From Stieleria marina (GTDB taxonomy: Bacteria > Planctomycetota > Planctomycetia > Pirellulales > Pirellulaceae), in assembly GCA_007741555.1 (NCBI GenBank), contig CP036526.1, forward strand, positions 4,216,001 through 4,280,000: 64,000 nucleotides of DNA. The letters run 5' to 3'. The notes below the pieces were generated by a model. That model saw nothing but the letters and a program-made list of their open reading frames with translations, searched no databases and had not been told where the DNA came from. Positions within the stretch are counted from its first letter, which is position 1. Each line of letters begins with the position of its first letter. The position numbers were made by a program, and so were the translations under genes. Positions 36,406 to 45,219 of this stretch are shown here, piece after piece.

Positions 36406-36827
36406 GTGCGATCCGCGATTCACTCAGCAATAGCGACATTTTGACAGCAAATACTCTTGCGCAGCTTCCCATACGCAATGCATTTATCGTCCATCGAAGG
36501 TCCAGTTATGAGGATTGTTTGGCGTTTGCGGGCCTAATCCCCGTCAGAGCAAGAACTTGAGTCGGCACACGCCTGATCACGTTTGCACTCGGCGCGGCTG
36601 ATTGCATGGCGAACCAGATCGCATGCGACAGCAGTTTGAGATTCAGCGGACGCGGCGTGCCCCCCACCCGCGACGTGCCCCGTGCGCTGCCACCCACTGA
36701 TACCGCATCCGAGAAGTGTGCGAATCTGACCAACCCCACTGCCAGTCCTCCGCAACATCGCGTTTAGGTTGCGATCCGTGCCAATGTTAACGGACTTCGG
36801 ATATCCACCTCGTCATCGCGATTTGCT
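36406..36827. other. 422-bp divergent intergenic region
   Basis: Between the TolC-like gene (leftward) and the AspT-like gene (rightward), so both promoters should be here. No convincing gene; short ORFs on the minus strand near 36506-36758 are low-complexity. I see no strong hairpin. Confidence 0.5.
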
Positions 36828-38540
36828 TTGCCACAATCGGTCGATGACAGAGAACGTCGTCCGCCCGAAACCCTTTGCCAGAGAAGCCTCTTGTCCTCCG
36901 TCGCGCACTCCCTGATTGTCTTTTCCGCCGTAGCTTTCCTCGGGCTTTCCTTTGGAAGGATTCGCTTGCGTGGCATCGGGCTCGGATCCGCAGGCGTTTT
37001 GTTCGCCGGCATCGTATTTGGCCACTTCGGGATGACCGTTGATCACGAAATCGCACACTTTGCCAAAGAATTTGGGCTGGTGCTGTTCGTTTTCACAATC
37101 GGGCTACAACTGGGCCCCGGCATCATCCGGCTTTGGAAAGCACAGGGCTTTTTGCTAAACGGTCTGGCCGTCGCGATCGTGGCGATGGGCGGCGCCCTGG
37201 TCGTCGGATTTGACTACTTGATTGGACTGGCCCCTGGCAGCGGCCCCGGTCTGTTTTGCGGAGCCACCACCAATACGCCGGCGCTCGGTGCGGCCCAACA
37301 AGCTGCCGCCAGTCTGGCACCCGATTCAGAAATCTCGGTCGACACGCTCGCATCGGCCTATGCCGTCGCCTACCCCGGCGGCATCTTGGGCATCATTACG
37401 TCGATGCTCTTGCTGCGACGACTATTCAAAGTCGACGTCGATGCGGAAGCCGAAAAAGCGGAGCAAGCATCGGGGACCAAAAACGACCCTTTAGAACGCC
37501 GTAGCCTGCTGGTTACCAATGACCGCATCGGTTCGATCGCGTTCGGCAGCCTGCCAGGCGTTGATGAAACCGGCGTGCGAATTTCTCGGATTCAGCGGCA
37601 CGAGCAAACCGAAGTCCAACACGCCACCGAAGAAACCACGATGCAGGTCGGCGACATCGTGCAAGTGGTCGGAACGCCCCAAGAATTGGCGAGATTCGAA
37701 CCGCTGGTAGGACGCCAAAGTGATGTTGATTTGATGGAGACGCCCGGCGATGTCGTTTACCGCCGAGTGGTCGTCACCGAACCGTCCGTGTTAAACCACT
37801 CGCTGCGGGAACTGTCGTTGGACAAAATCTACAGCACCACCGTGACACGCGTCATGCGATCGGGCGTCGAAATGACTCCGCGCGGATCGATGCGTTTTCA
37901 GTACGGTGACATCACTCACATCGTCGGCGACAAAGACGGCGTCGAACGAGTCAGCAAGGTCATGGGCAACTCGCTCAAAAGTCTCGACGAAACTCAGTTT
38001 GCGTCGCTGTTTTTCGGTGTCGCTGTTGGCGTCGCCGTTGGCATGATTCCCATCGCACTCCCCGGTCTTCCCTTCCCCGTCAAACTAGGATTGGCCGGTG
38101 GACCACTGATCGCCGCCATCCTCTTCAGCTTGGTCGGCCACCTGGGCGGATTGATTTGGTACATCCCCTATTCCGCCAACTTGGCACTACGCGAACTGGG
38201 GATCTTGTTGTTCCTTGCCAGTGCCGGGCTGGGCGCGGGAGAAACCTTCTTTTCCATCGTGTTCACCCTGGACGGAATGAAATGGGTGCTTGCGGGAATC
38301 GTGATCGCCATGCTGCCGCTATTGACGGTCGGCATCGTCGCGAGAAAGGCTTTCAATCTAAACTACCTGACCCTGTGTGGTGTCTTTGCCGGCAGCATGA
38401 CCGATCCGCCTGCGTTGGCGTTTGCCAATTCGCTTTCCGATTCGCAAACCAGTGCGACCGCCTACGCAGCCGTGTACCCACTGACGATGATCCTGCGAAT
38501 CGTCGCCGCACAAATCCTGGTGTACTTGCTACTGAGCTAG
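36828..38540 (+). CDS. AspT/YidE/YbjL-type transporter
   Basis: A 570-residue protein built as two membrane halves around two TrkA-C (RCK_C) domains (about 222-305 and 308-385). First half: GLSFGRIRLRGIGLGSAGV and GATTNTPALGAAQQA; second half: AGSMTDPPALAFAN, the paired motifs of the aspartate:alanine exchanger superfamily. About ten membrane helices. The TTG start at 36828 lacks a clear ribosome-binding site; a TTG at 36891 preceded by AGAGAAG would remove 21 residues. The RCK_C domains suggest ligand-dependent gating. Substrate not determinable; probably exchange of organic or amino acids. Confidence 0.87.
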   Translation: MPQSVDDRERRPPETLCQRSLLSSVAHSLIVFSAVAFLGLSFGRIRLRGIGLGSAGVLFAGIVFGHFGMTVDHEIAHFAKEFGLVLFVFTIGLQLGPGIIRLWKAQGFLLNGLAVAIVAMGGALVVGFDYLIGLAPGSGPGLFCGATTNTPALGAAQQAAASLAPDSEISVDTLASAYAVAYPGGILGIITSMLLLRRLFKVDVDAEAEKAEQASGTKNDPLERRSLLVTNDRIGSIAFGSLPGVDETGVRISRIQRHEQTEVQHATEETTMQVGDIVQVVGTPQELARFEPLVGRQSDVDLMETPGDVVYRRVVVTEPSVLNHSLRELSLDKIYSTTVTRVMRSGVEMTPRGSMRFQYGDITHIVGDKDGVERVSKVMGNSLKSLDETQFASLFFGVAVGVAVGMIPIALPGLPFPVKLGLAGGPLIAAILFSLVGHLGGLIWYIPYSANLALRELGILLFLASAGLGAGETFFSIVFTLDGMKWVLAGIVIAMLPLLTVGIVARKAFNLNYLTLCGVFAGSMTDPPALAFANSLSDSQTSATAYAAVYPLTMILRIVAAQILVYLLLS

Positions 38541-38680
38541 TGCATCGCTGCGGCAACTGAAATGATCCGTTTTGGCCGGATGTGATTCCCTGGCGCTGGT
38601 CACCGCTTCGCCCCACTGCACTCGTTACAATGATGGTCCCCGCTGGATGGATCATCACGCAAGCAAACGAGCGTTCGACC

Positions 38681-39208
38681 ATGCCCCACTCATCGACTCG
38701 CTATTCCACGTTCGCGGAAAGCTCCCGTCGCGAAACGGAAGCGATCGCGCACGCGTTGACAACACTGACGAACTGCGGATTCCGAATCGAACACAAGAGT
38801 GACGACACCGCGACCGTCACAGGTCCCGGCCTGAACAGTTCCAGACAGAATCCCCTGCTCGGCGCCACAAAAGTCCATCTGAACGCGACGGACGGTCGCC
38901 TGAAACTGGACGCCGAACTGGGTGGCGTGGACCGAATGGTTCGTTTCGTCAAACGCTTTCCACCGATGCTCGGTTTGGGGCTGGGGCTGTTTTTTGCCGT
39001 CGCCACTGGCCTGATGGCTTGGCTGCAACTCGGGGCCGGAAATGGCGTTCCGTGGGCACGCGTTTGGAGATGGATCGCGATTGCCTTCGTGACGTCCCTA
39101 GCTCCGGTCGCGCCGTGGCTGTTTTTGTCGCCGATAATCGCCCGTTCAACGCGTCGCCGAACTGAACAAGCACTCGACACGCTGGTCCACAACGCGGTGA
39201 TGCAATAA
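38681..39208 (+). CDS. Hypothetical membrane protein
   Basis: A 175-residue protein from ATG 38681 (frame opens at 38582). The first 90 residues are soluble (ETEAIAHALTTLTNCGFRIE, then a beta-rich part GATKVHLNATDGRLKLDAEL). Two membrane helices follow near 100-122 (PMLGLGLGLFFAVATGLMAW) and 130-155 (WIAIAFVTSLAPVAPWLFLS), and a basic tail. No family recognised. It precedes the LRR membrane protein in the same direction. Confidence 0.65.
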   Translation: MPHSSTRYSTFAESSRRETEAIAHALTTLTNCGFRIEHKSDDTATVTGPGLNSSRQNPLLGATKVHLNATDGRLKLDAELGGVDRMVRFVKRFPPMLGLGLGLFFAVATGLMAWLQLGAGNGVPWARVWRWIAIAFVTSLAPVAPWLFLSPIIARSTRRRTEQALDTLVHNAVMQ

Positions 39209-39264
39209 CTGGTCGTGGCAACCAAACTTTGCCGGGTGCGATATGGCGGGAACTTCACTGTAGC

Positions 39265-39303
39265 TCGCTGTCTCATTTCGCTGTCTCATTTCGCTGTCAC
39301 ATT
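39265..39303. repeat. Three-copy 13-bp tandem repeat
   Basis: Three consecutive copies of TCGCTGTCTCATT (third copy TCGCTGTCACATT) lie in the gap ahead of the LRR membrane protein. Not translated in my start choice. Probably slippage. Confidence 0.85.
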
Positions 39304-39409
39304 TCGGTGGCCAAATTCGTTGCCTCGCCACGCTGCCCAGCAAACGAACAGTCACCACCGCTGCACCACATCCTGCTCGGGCCTGACAGGACAACCCAAA
39401 AGTCCCCCG

Positions 39410-41917
39410 ATGAATGCCGATCAAACAGCGACGATTGTTCCAACTGATTCCCAACAGCGGTCCATTGGCAAGAGACGCTCCTTCTTTCGCTTTCTGCATC
39501 CTGCACCGCTGGACGCCTGGGTGCTGACGACCTTACTGCTTTGGGGCATCGCGTTCGTCTGTTCGCTTTTCTTGCACTTGAATGACCGGCGTACGGACCC
39601 GCTTGATCTTTCCATGCCGCTCGCAATCGGATCACTTGCGATTGGACTGGGCATTGGCGCGACGGCGATAAGCAGCAAGACGCCGCGAGTCGCCTGGATC
39701 CTGCTTGGGTTCACGCTTGCCGTCGCCATTTTGATCTACGTCTTTTCAGGCAGATGGCTGGACATGCAGCAGCCTCAGTGGATATCGATGGACTACGGCG
39801 AATCCAAACTCCGAAGCCGCAGCGACTATGTCATCGCCTACTGCCAGCTAGCCGCTATCGGCGCGGCCATCTTGTTGGCACTACTGCTTGCTCAATTCGC
39901 TCTGGTCAAATCGCATTCCAAAGCGATCGTGTTCACGGACGCCCTGTCGGCAATCGCTTCGTTCTTGAATCGACACCGTACCCGACTGATGATTGCCTTT
40001 GTGGCGATCATGTTGCCGGCGACCGTCTTACGCAACATTTTTGATCCGCACATGCAATCCGCCTCCTTCCTCACTTCGGCATCGCTAATTCTCACAGCCG
40101 GGTTTGGTTGGCTAGTCGTCTTCTACATCTTCGTTCAATTCGCTTCGACGCCGCGTTGGCCACGAACCAAACGGATCGCCATCGTTCTGGTTGGCCTGAT
40201 CGGTGGCATTGTTTTTGTCAGCAACTTTTGGAACACGCAAACTGAGTCGTCCGGTTTCTTCTTTGCCATCTGCATCTCGCCCTTTCTATTTTTGCTGGCA
40301 GTCATCACCGGCATGGGACTGAAACAGCGACCAGGGAATGCTGCCGAACCGCGACGGTGGATTTCGATTTGGTCGTGGCTGCTAGTGATTCCGGTGTTCG
40401 CGTTCGCTGGCTGGACAATTTATCGCTATGACCTGCGAATCTGCACAATGGCACTGCTGGATGACGACGATTTTTTTGCCAAGCCAAAGTGGATCGATTT
40501 TGCCAAACGATCGCGTGAGTTCCAACGCGCAACCGGTGGATCGGCCAGACTGGTCGATTATTACTCCAGCGCATTGCTGCAAGTCCGAATCCGTGATCAG
40601 CGTGATGCGGATTGTTTGCAAAAGCTTTTTCGGCACCAGCCCATCATTTCTGCTTGGTTAATAATCGACAACCTTCAACCGTTCGTCGACACCAAACCGC
40701 TGCGAACCCACGGGGGCGATCTGACGTTAGTCGGGGGCGAATGCACTTCAGCGCAATTCGCTGACATCGCCGTCAAGATTCCAACACTCGGTGTTCAGTC
40801 CGTTCGACTCCCCGGTCAAAACGACCACCAACCGACTAGCTTGCCGAAAATCCAAACCTTCGGGAATCGTCGTATTGGCGGGCTAGCGAATTTCCTGGAT
40901 GCTTACGTTCCAGCGGGTTTGAATGATGTGGTGATCTATTCGCCCTGCAACGAAGAGGACTGGGACGCGATCGTTCGGCACAACCAAGCGTGCAAGTTTT
41001 TGATTTACGAGACCAGTGAAGCTACGACGAAAATCGGCCTCCGCATTTTGGAAGCAGCTCAGCAGCAATCGATCAGTGGCATTCATCTCCAAGGTTCCAA
41101 CGCGAGCCCAGAACGACTGCTGCGGTTGAATCTGAACAGCGACATCCCAACGGTGTATTTGACGCTGGGTGATGCTCGGTCATTCTGGGATCTTGCCTTT
41201 GTCAAACACGAATCACCCATCAGCGATTGGATTGACGATCCGCCAGGTTCTTTTGCGGAACACTGCCAGAACTTCCACTGGAGTTACGGAGAGAACAAAA
41301 ATGGCAAAATCACTCGGCTCTGGTTGCCGGATCTCGACTTGGTGCGGCAAAACTCTGTCGATTTGATCGCGACCGAGACGCTCCGTTTGGATGCGAAGGG
41401 CATATGCGGCTTCGAGGCGTTCCCCGAAACTGACGTGAGCGATCTGGCAAAGCTTGTCAATTTGAAACAGCTCTACCTCAGTCGCAACCACTTTGTCAGC
41501 GACCTGGCTTTCCTTCGCAGCATGCCCCAGCTTGAACATCTGCAGATGCAATCGCAAGATCGAGCGGTGATGGCAACCACAGGCCTGGAAGTCTGCAAAG
41601 CCCTGAAATCGATCCGCATCTTTTGCCGTCCCGATCCACAAACGATCGCGGATCTTGCGACTCTGCCAAAGCTTAAAACGCTAGAGGTCGTCGATGACGA
41701 ACACGAGTTTGCCGACGAAAAGGCGATCGAAAGTTTGCGTCAACAACTCCCAAGCGTCGACGTCCAGATCCTTTCAGCGGAGACCTACGAACCGGATCTA
41801 TCAAGCGACTTGAAAGAGCACCTTACGCGAGTGCGCAAGGAAGCACGCAAACGGCTGCTGAAGTTGGCCGACGAACTAAAGGAAAGAGAGGAACTGGAGG
41901 AGCGAGAGATTCCATGA
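39410..41917 (+). CDS. Membrane protein with C-terminal leucine-rich repeats
   Basis: An 835-residue protein from ATG 39410; the frame opens at 39215 but the extra 65 residues are low quality. The first half has about eight to nine membrane helices (for example TTLLLWGIAFVCSLFLHL, AIGAAILLALLLAQFALV, LVGLIGGIVFVSNFW, WLLVIPVFAFAGWTIY). The second half is soluble and ends in leucine-rich-repeat-like units (DLAKLVNLKQLYLSRNHF, LAFLRSMPQLEHLQMQS, IADLATLPKLKTLEVVDDE) followed by an acidic/basic coiled tail. Planctomycetes have many LRR proteins with a membrane anchor. Function unknown; a protein-interaction role is inferred. Confidence 0.8.
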   Translation: MNADQTATIVPTDSQQRSIGKRRSFFRFLHPAPLDAWVLTTLLLWGIAFVCSLFLHLNDRRTDPLDLSMPLAIGSLAIGLGIGATAISSKTPRVAWILLGFTLAVAILIYVFSGRWLDMQQPQWISMDYGESKLRSRSDYVIAYCQLAAIGAAILLALLLAQFALVKSHSKAIVFTDALSAIASFLNRHRTRLMIAFVAIMLPATVLRNIFDPHMQSASFLTSASLILTAGFGWLVVFYIFVQFASTPRWPRTKRIAIVLVGLIGGIVFVSNFWNTQTESSGFFFAICISPFLFLLAVITGMGLKQRPGNAAEPRRWISIWSWLLVIPVFAFAGWTIYRYDLRICTMALLDDDDFFAKPKWIDFAKRSREFQRATGGSARLVDYYSSALLQVRIRDQRDADCLQKLFRHQPIISAWLIIDNLQPFVDTKPLRTHGGDLTLVGGECTSAQFADIAVKIPTLGVQSVRLPGQNDHQPTSLPKIQTFGNRRIGGLANFLDAYVPAGLNDVVIYSPCNEEDWDAIVRHNQACKFLIYETSEATTKIGLRILEAAQQQSISGIHLQGSNASPERLLRLNLNSDIPTVYLTLGDARSFWDLAFVKHESPISDWIDDPPGSFAEHCQNFHWSYGENKNGKITRLWLPDLDLVRQNSVDLIATETLRLDAKGICGFEAFPETDVSDLAKLVNLKQLYLSRNHFVSDLAFLRSMPQLEHLQMQSQDRAVMATTGLEVCKALKSIRIFCRPDPQTIADLATLPKLKTLEVVDDEHEFADEKAIESLRQQLPSVDVQILSAETYEPDLSSDLKEHLTRVRKEARKRLLKLADELKEREELEEREIP

Positions 41918-41938
41918 TGCCAGCACGGAGTAAAATTT

Positions 41939-42089
41939 CAGTCAGCCGCTGGCGCTAGCCACGGGCATTTTCAAGTGCACCCGAATGCAGTACCGCCGCA
42001 CCAACGTCTCCCGATCGCATATGAGTCCCATCCTGGCCCAGGCAATCAACGCTCGACAAATGCCCGTGGCTAGCGCCAGCGGCTGACTG
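41939..42089. repeat. 151-bp element with perfect 32-bp inverted ends
   Basis: Arms 41939-41970 and 42058-42089 are exact reverse complements (32 bp) around an 87-base centre with no ORF. Each arm contains the 19-base core GCTGGCGCTAGCCACGGGC found also at 28620. It lies between two convergent genes, so a transcription-stop function is possible. There is no T-run. No transposase or clear target-site duplication, so a MITE is only one reading. Confidence 0.88.
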
Positions 42090-42145
42090 CTGCGGCTAAC
42101 GGCCTTGGACACCGACGTTTTACGGAATGGCCTTGTACGTTGGCT

Positions 42146-43129
42146 CTAAATCTGGATTTTGACGTCGGCTGCTGATTCGCGAATGATTTTGCCGGCTTCT
42201 TCTAAGAAACCTGGACGGTCGATCAACTCCAAGACGGCGGGATGGCTTAGCAATTGCACCGCCGTGTTGCGGTCCATCGAAGCACCGCTTTGCAACACTT
42301 CGCGAATCTCGGGATCGTCCATCAAGTTCGCGACAGCCTCTTTGATCTCGGGTCGCTCTTGTAGATTGTTGATCGCGGGGTGATGAAGTAGATCGTTGAT
42401 TTTCTGGGGATCACTCAAAACCCGAACGCTCTTTTGAATTTCGTCGAACCGTTTCAGCGGCTCAAATTTTTCGAACGGATTGTTCTCTTCGATCACCGGT
42501 CCCAGTCGACTCGAGTGGGTCTGATCAGCGACCTTTAATATGACTTCCGTCATCTGCTGAGACGCGACCGGACGCGCTGAATCACCCGCGGCGGCATCGG
42601 CGTTGGCCAATTGCAACTGCATGGGTTCGACCATCAGCAGACCCCCTAAGAACAATAGGACTGCCAAGCCTCCTTCGGCGGCACCCACCGTGAATCCCAA
42701 CCAGCAGTTCAATCGCGCCAGTCGCGGCCGTGAACGCAGGATTCGAGTCGTGATCATCGACAGAACGATTGTTGCCAACATTGCGATGCCAAACCCGATC
42801 GCAGAAATCGCGATGATCCGGTTCAGCAAGCCTGTGGTGCCAAACCACTCAAAGAAGTGGTTTTCGTAGGTGATCCCTAACTGTGGCGCGTACATGAAGG
42901 CGACCGTCAGTGCACCCAGCGAAGCAACTACCCGGCTAAGCCCCATTCGGTAACCCATCATCGCCGTGATCAACACCACGCCCACCGTTGCCGCGACCAC
43001 GTAGTCGCTCAGGTAAACGCTGTACCCAATCGCTCCAGCCGCTGACGCAACCAACAACAACCAAGCCGACCAACTCATCCGTGGAGGTTCAAAGTATGTC
43101 GATTCCAGGGAGTCGTCAAAGTTCGTCAT
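42146..43129 (-). CDS. CvpA-like membrane protein
   Basis: A 327-residue protein with four to six N-terminal membrane helices: SAWLLLVASAAGAIGYSVY, VVAATVGVVLITAMMGYRMG, IIAISAIGFGIAMLATIVL and FTVGAAEGGLAVLLFLGGLL. The MGYRMGLSRVVASLGAL and GFTVGAAEGG motifs fit CvpA-like proteins (colicin V production family), a reading I hold with moderate confidence. The C-terminal third is soluble and helical, with repeated acidic segments (LLHHPAINNLQERPEIKE, LMDDPEIREVLQSG). Tail-to-tail with the LRR protein across the inverted-repeat element. Function unknown. Confidence 0.78.
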   Translation of the reverse strand: MTNFDDSLESTYFEPPRMSWSAWLLLVASAAGAIGYSVYLSDYVVAATVGVVLITAMMGYRMGLSRVVASLGALTVAFMYAPQLGITYENHFFEWFGTTGLLNRIIAISAIGFGIAMLATIVLSMITTRILRSRPRLARLNCWLGFTVGAAEGGLAVLLFLGGLLMVEPMQLQLANADAAAGDSARPVASQQMTEVILKVADQTHSSRLGPVIEENNPFEKFEPLKRFDEIQKSVRVLSDPQKINDLLHHPAINNLQERPEIKEAVANLMDDPEIREVLQSGASMDRNTAVQLLSHPAVLELIDRPGFLEEAGKIIRESAADVKIQI

Positions 43130-43244
43130 AGGAAGGCGATGGGTAGGCGTAGAAAGCGGATTCAGCGAAACGAAAGGCGCGCACTTGCGCGTGGTTTAGC
43201 TGAAATCTAGCTCACGGTTTTTCCACGAGACGCCCGAATAATCG

Positions 43245-43418
43245 CTACTTGGACGCTTTGATTTCCTTGGCCTCGGCCTCCAATTTGCCGATTTCATCCT
43301 CCAGCTGCTTGATTTCGTCCAAATCGTCCGCCTGCTCACGGGCACCCGCCAGCCTTGGTCGCATGGTTTGCAGCTTCTTGTTGATGACTTCCAGACGCTT
43401 TTTCTGCTTCTTGTCCAT
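43245..43418 (-). CDS. Small coiled-coil protein (57 residues)
   Basis: Frame 43418 to 43245 encodes 57 residues plus stop, beginning MDKKQKKRLEVINKKLQT. It is nearly all Lys/Glu/Leu/Gln and predicted to be one coiled coil (DDLDEIKQLEDEIGKLEAE). The start has only a weak ribosome-binding site. Coding-like composition and a clear helical design support it; its length hides it from a 60-residue cut-off. It follows the CvpA-like gene's upstream region, on the same strand. Function unknown, perhaps a scaffold or subunit. Confidence 0.7.
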   Translation of the reverse strand: MDKKQKKRLEVINKKLQTMRPRLAGAREQADDLDEIKQLEDEIGKLEAEAKEIKASK

Positions 43419-43503
43419 TCGTGCTTTCTCGTAAAGGAAAATTTCTAACTGCCATTACCCGCCGCACCTCTCCGCAGCCCGCCATCCAAACGGCAGACAT
43501 TCC

Positions 43504-43552
43504 GCAAAACGTAGGCCTTTAGCAAAACGTAGGAACTTTGGCAAAACGCAGG
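43504..43552. repeat. Three spaced direct repeats upstream of the small coiled-coil gene
   Basis: GCAAAACGTAGG occurs at 43504-43515 and 43522-43533, with a one-base variant (GCAAAACGCAGG) at 43541-43552. Spacings are 18 and 19 bases. They lie 86-134 bases upstream of the 57-residue gene and just after the Mla-like gene's stop. They could be protein-binding iterons; no regulator is known here. Confidence 0.6.
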
Positions 43553-43563
43553 CAACGACTTCA

Positions 43564-45219
43564 TCAAAACTCCAGCAACGCCACCACAAAATGGACGACC
43601 AGGACATACAAAGTTGTCCAGAGCACGGTCGACGTGATCGCGTGGCTGACATCGCTGGCAGATTGCTTCGGTGCGATCCCACGATAATAACCGATGGCGG
43701 CCGTTCCCACACCGCACACCAGATTCTTCAGCATCACCCAACCCCATCCGTCGAATAGCCTGGAGTCGGATTGGATCAGATTGCGGTAAAAATGCTGCTG
43801 CCAAAAATGCGGCCCGATCTCGTCGTGGCTCAGCGTGAACGTCACCAGACTGATCGCCTTGGCCGCCGAGAACGCCAACCACTCCAGCATCGGCGTCGCG
43901 ATCAAAAACGCCAACACGATTGGCACCAACAAATACGCTTGCGGCCGCACGCCCAACGTCTTCAGTGCATCGACTTGACCGCCATAACGCTTCACTCCGA
44001 CATCGGCGGCGACTGCGGCACCACAACGCGCGGCAATCAGCACGGTCGCCAAAACTGGCACCAAAATCCGATAGAGCGCAAACCCAATCGACGACAATAG
44101 TTCGTCGATCAATAGTGGCTGGGTATACAACCGAAATGGCAAAAATCGAAACGTGAAATACGTCCCCGTAAATCCAACGATCAGCCCCGCCAGCACCAAA
44201 TAGAACCAAGCCGACGGGCCACCTACCAACCGCAGGTAGTGCATCAAAAACCGCGTGCCCCAACGGATCCGTGGCACAATCGGCAAGGCATCGATGGGCA
44301 ATTTTGCGGCCGCCACCAAAGCGCCTCCGGTATTGGTCAAAAACTGATCGACCGTGCGGCTGACTGACGAGCGAATCTGGCTGCCGACCGTTTGGTCGCT
44401 GGGTTCTTTGGGTTCTAAAGCGACCGATTCCATCCGGTCCGCGATTTGGTCCCACTGCGATTCAGGAATACTGACCAGCTGCCGCGCCGCGGAATCAAGC
44501 AGCAAAACTTCGTCGGCGATCGGCAGCAGAGTTTCGTAGTCATGTGTCACCACGATGCTGGTGCGACTGTGATTGGTCTGAGTTTGACGAATCAATTCCG
44601 CCACTTTGCGGCCACTGGCTGCATCCAAGCCCGAAGTCGGTTCGTCATACAGAATCACGTCGGGATCGGCCGCCAAGGTTCGCGCGATCGCAAGCCGCTG
44701 CTTTTGTCCGCCGCTTAAACCTGCGATGGGTGTTCGCGCCGGCACGCCCAATTCGTCCAACCAAGCCTTTGCCGACTGCAGCGGTCGTTTGCGTCGATTG
44801 GTTCGGTGATCAATTGCAAATTGCACATTTGCGGTGGGCGACAATTCGTCGAACAATGCAAACTGTTGAAACACAATTCCGACTCGCTGCGTCTGATCCA
44901 TCGCCCCTCGCCCCGACGCTTTGGTCGCATCGATATTCTCCGGCGCACCAATCTGCCCTCGCCAAGAAATCACGTCGCCGTCGTGCGGCAACAGCCCTGC
45001 CAATACTCGCAGCAGCACGGATTTTCCTGCACCACTGCCACCGACGATAACCGTAATCTTGGCGGCCGGAATCGTCACCGATGTGTCGCTCAGCAACACA
45101 CGATCGCCTGCTTGGACATGCAATTCGTGCAAACACAACGGACGCGTCGGCACGCCGTCTCCTGCGGTTTGTTCGCCGCTCTGATGGCGATCGTCTTCGG
45201 CGTTAATTGAATCGTTCAT
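43564..45219 (-). CDS. ABC transporter with fused MlaF-like ATPase and MlaE-like permease
   Basis: A 551-residue fusion from ATG 45219. The ATPase has Walker A GGSGAGKS (60-67), signature LSGGQ (168-172), Walker B VILYDEPT (188-195) and switch His in VVTHDYETL. After a linker the MlaE-like permease runs from about 330 to the end, with helices such as WFYLVLAGLIVGFTG, ILVPVLATVLIAARCGAAV and the VGVKRYGGQVDALKTLGVRP segment, characteristic of MlaE. In the usual Mla system these are separate proteins that move phospholipid between membranes. The start codon overlaps the preceding gene's stop by four bases (ATGA), so the two are translationally coupled. The N-terminus is Glu/Gln-rich and unstructured. 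Confidence 0.92.
   Translation of the reverse strand: MNDSINAEDDRHQSGEQTAGDGVPTRPLCLHELHVQAGDRVLLSDTSVTIPAAKITVIVGGSGAGKSVLLRVLAGLLPHDGDVISWRGQIGAPENIDATKASGRGAMDQTQRVGIVFQQFALFDELSPTANVQFAIDHRTNRRKRPLQSAKAWLDELGVPARTPIAGLSGGQKQRLAIARTLAADPDVILYDEPTSGLDAASGRKVAELIRQTQTNHSRTSIVVTHDYETLLPIADEVLLLDSAARQLVSIPESQWDQIADRMESVALEPKEPSDQTVGSQIRSSVSRTVDQFLTNTGGALVAAAKLPIDALPIVPRIRWGTRFLMHYLRLVGGPSAWFYLVLAGLIVGFTGTYFTFRFLPFRLYTQPLLIDELLSSIGFALYRILVPVLATVLIAARCGAAVAADVGVKRYGGQVDALKTLGVRPQAYLLVPIVLAFLIATPMLEWLAFSAAKAISLVTFTLSHDEIGPHFWQQHFYRNLIQSDSRLFDGWGWVMLKNLVCGVGTAAIGYYRGIAPKQSASDVSHAITSTVLWTTLYVLVVHFVVALLEF

Noticed and set aside
41939-42089. Insertion sequence
   Set aside because: No transposase ORF and no target-site duplication; only the inverted ends support mobility.
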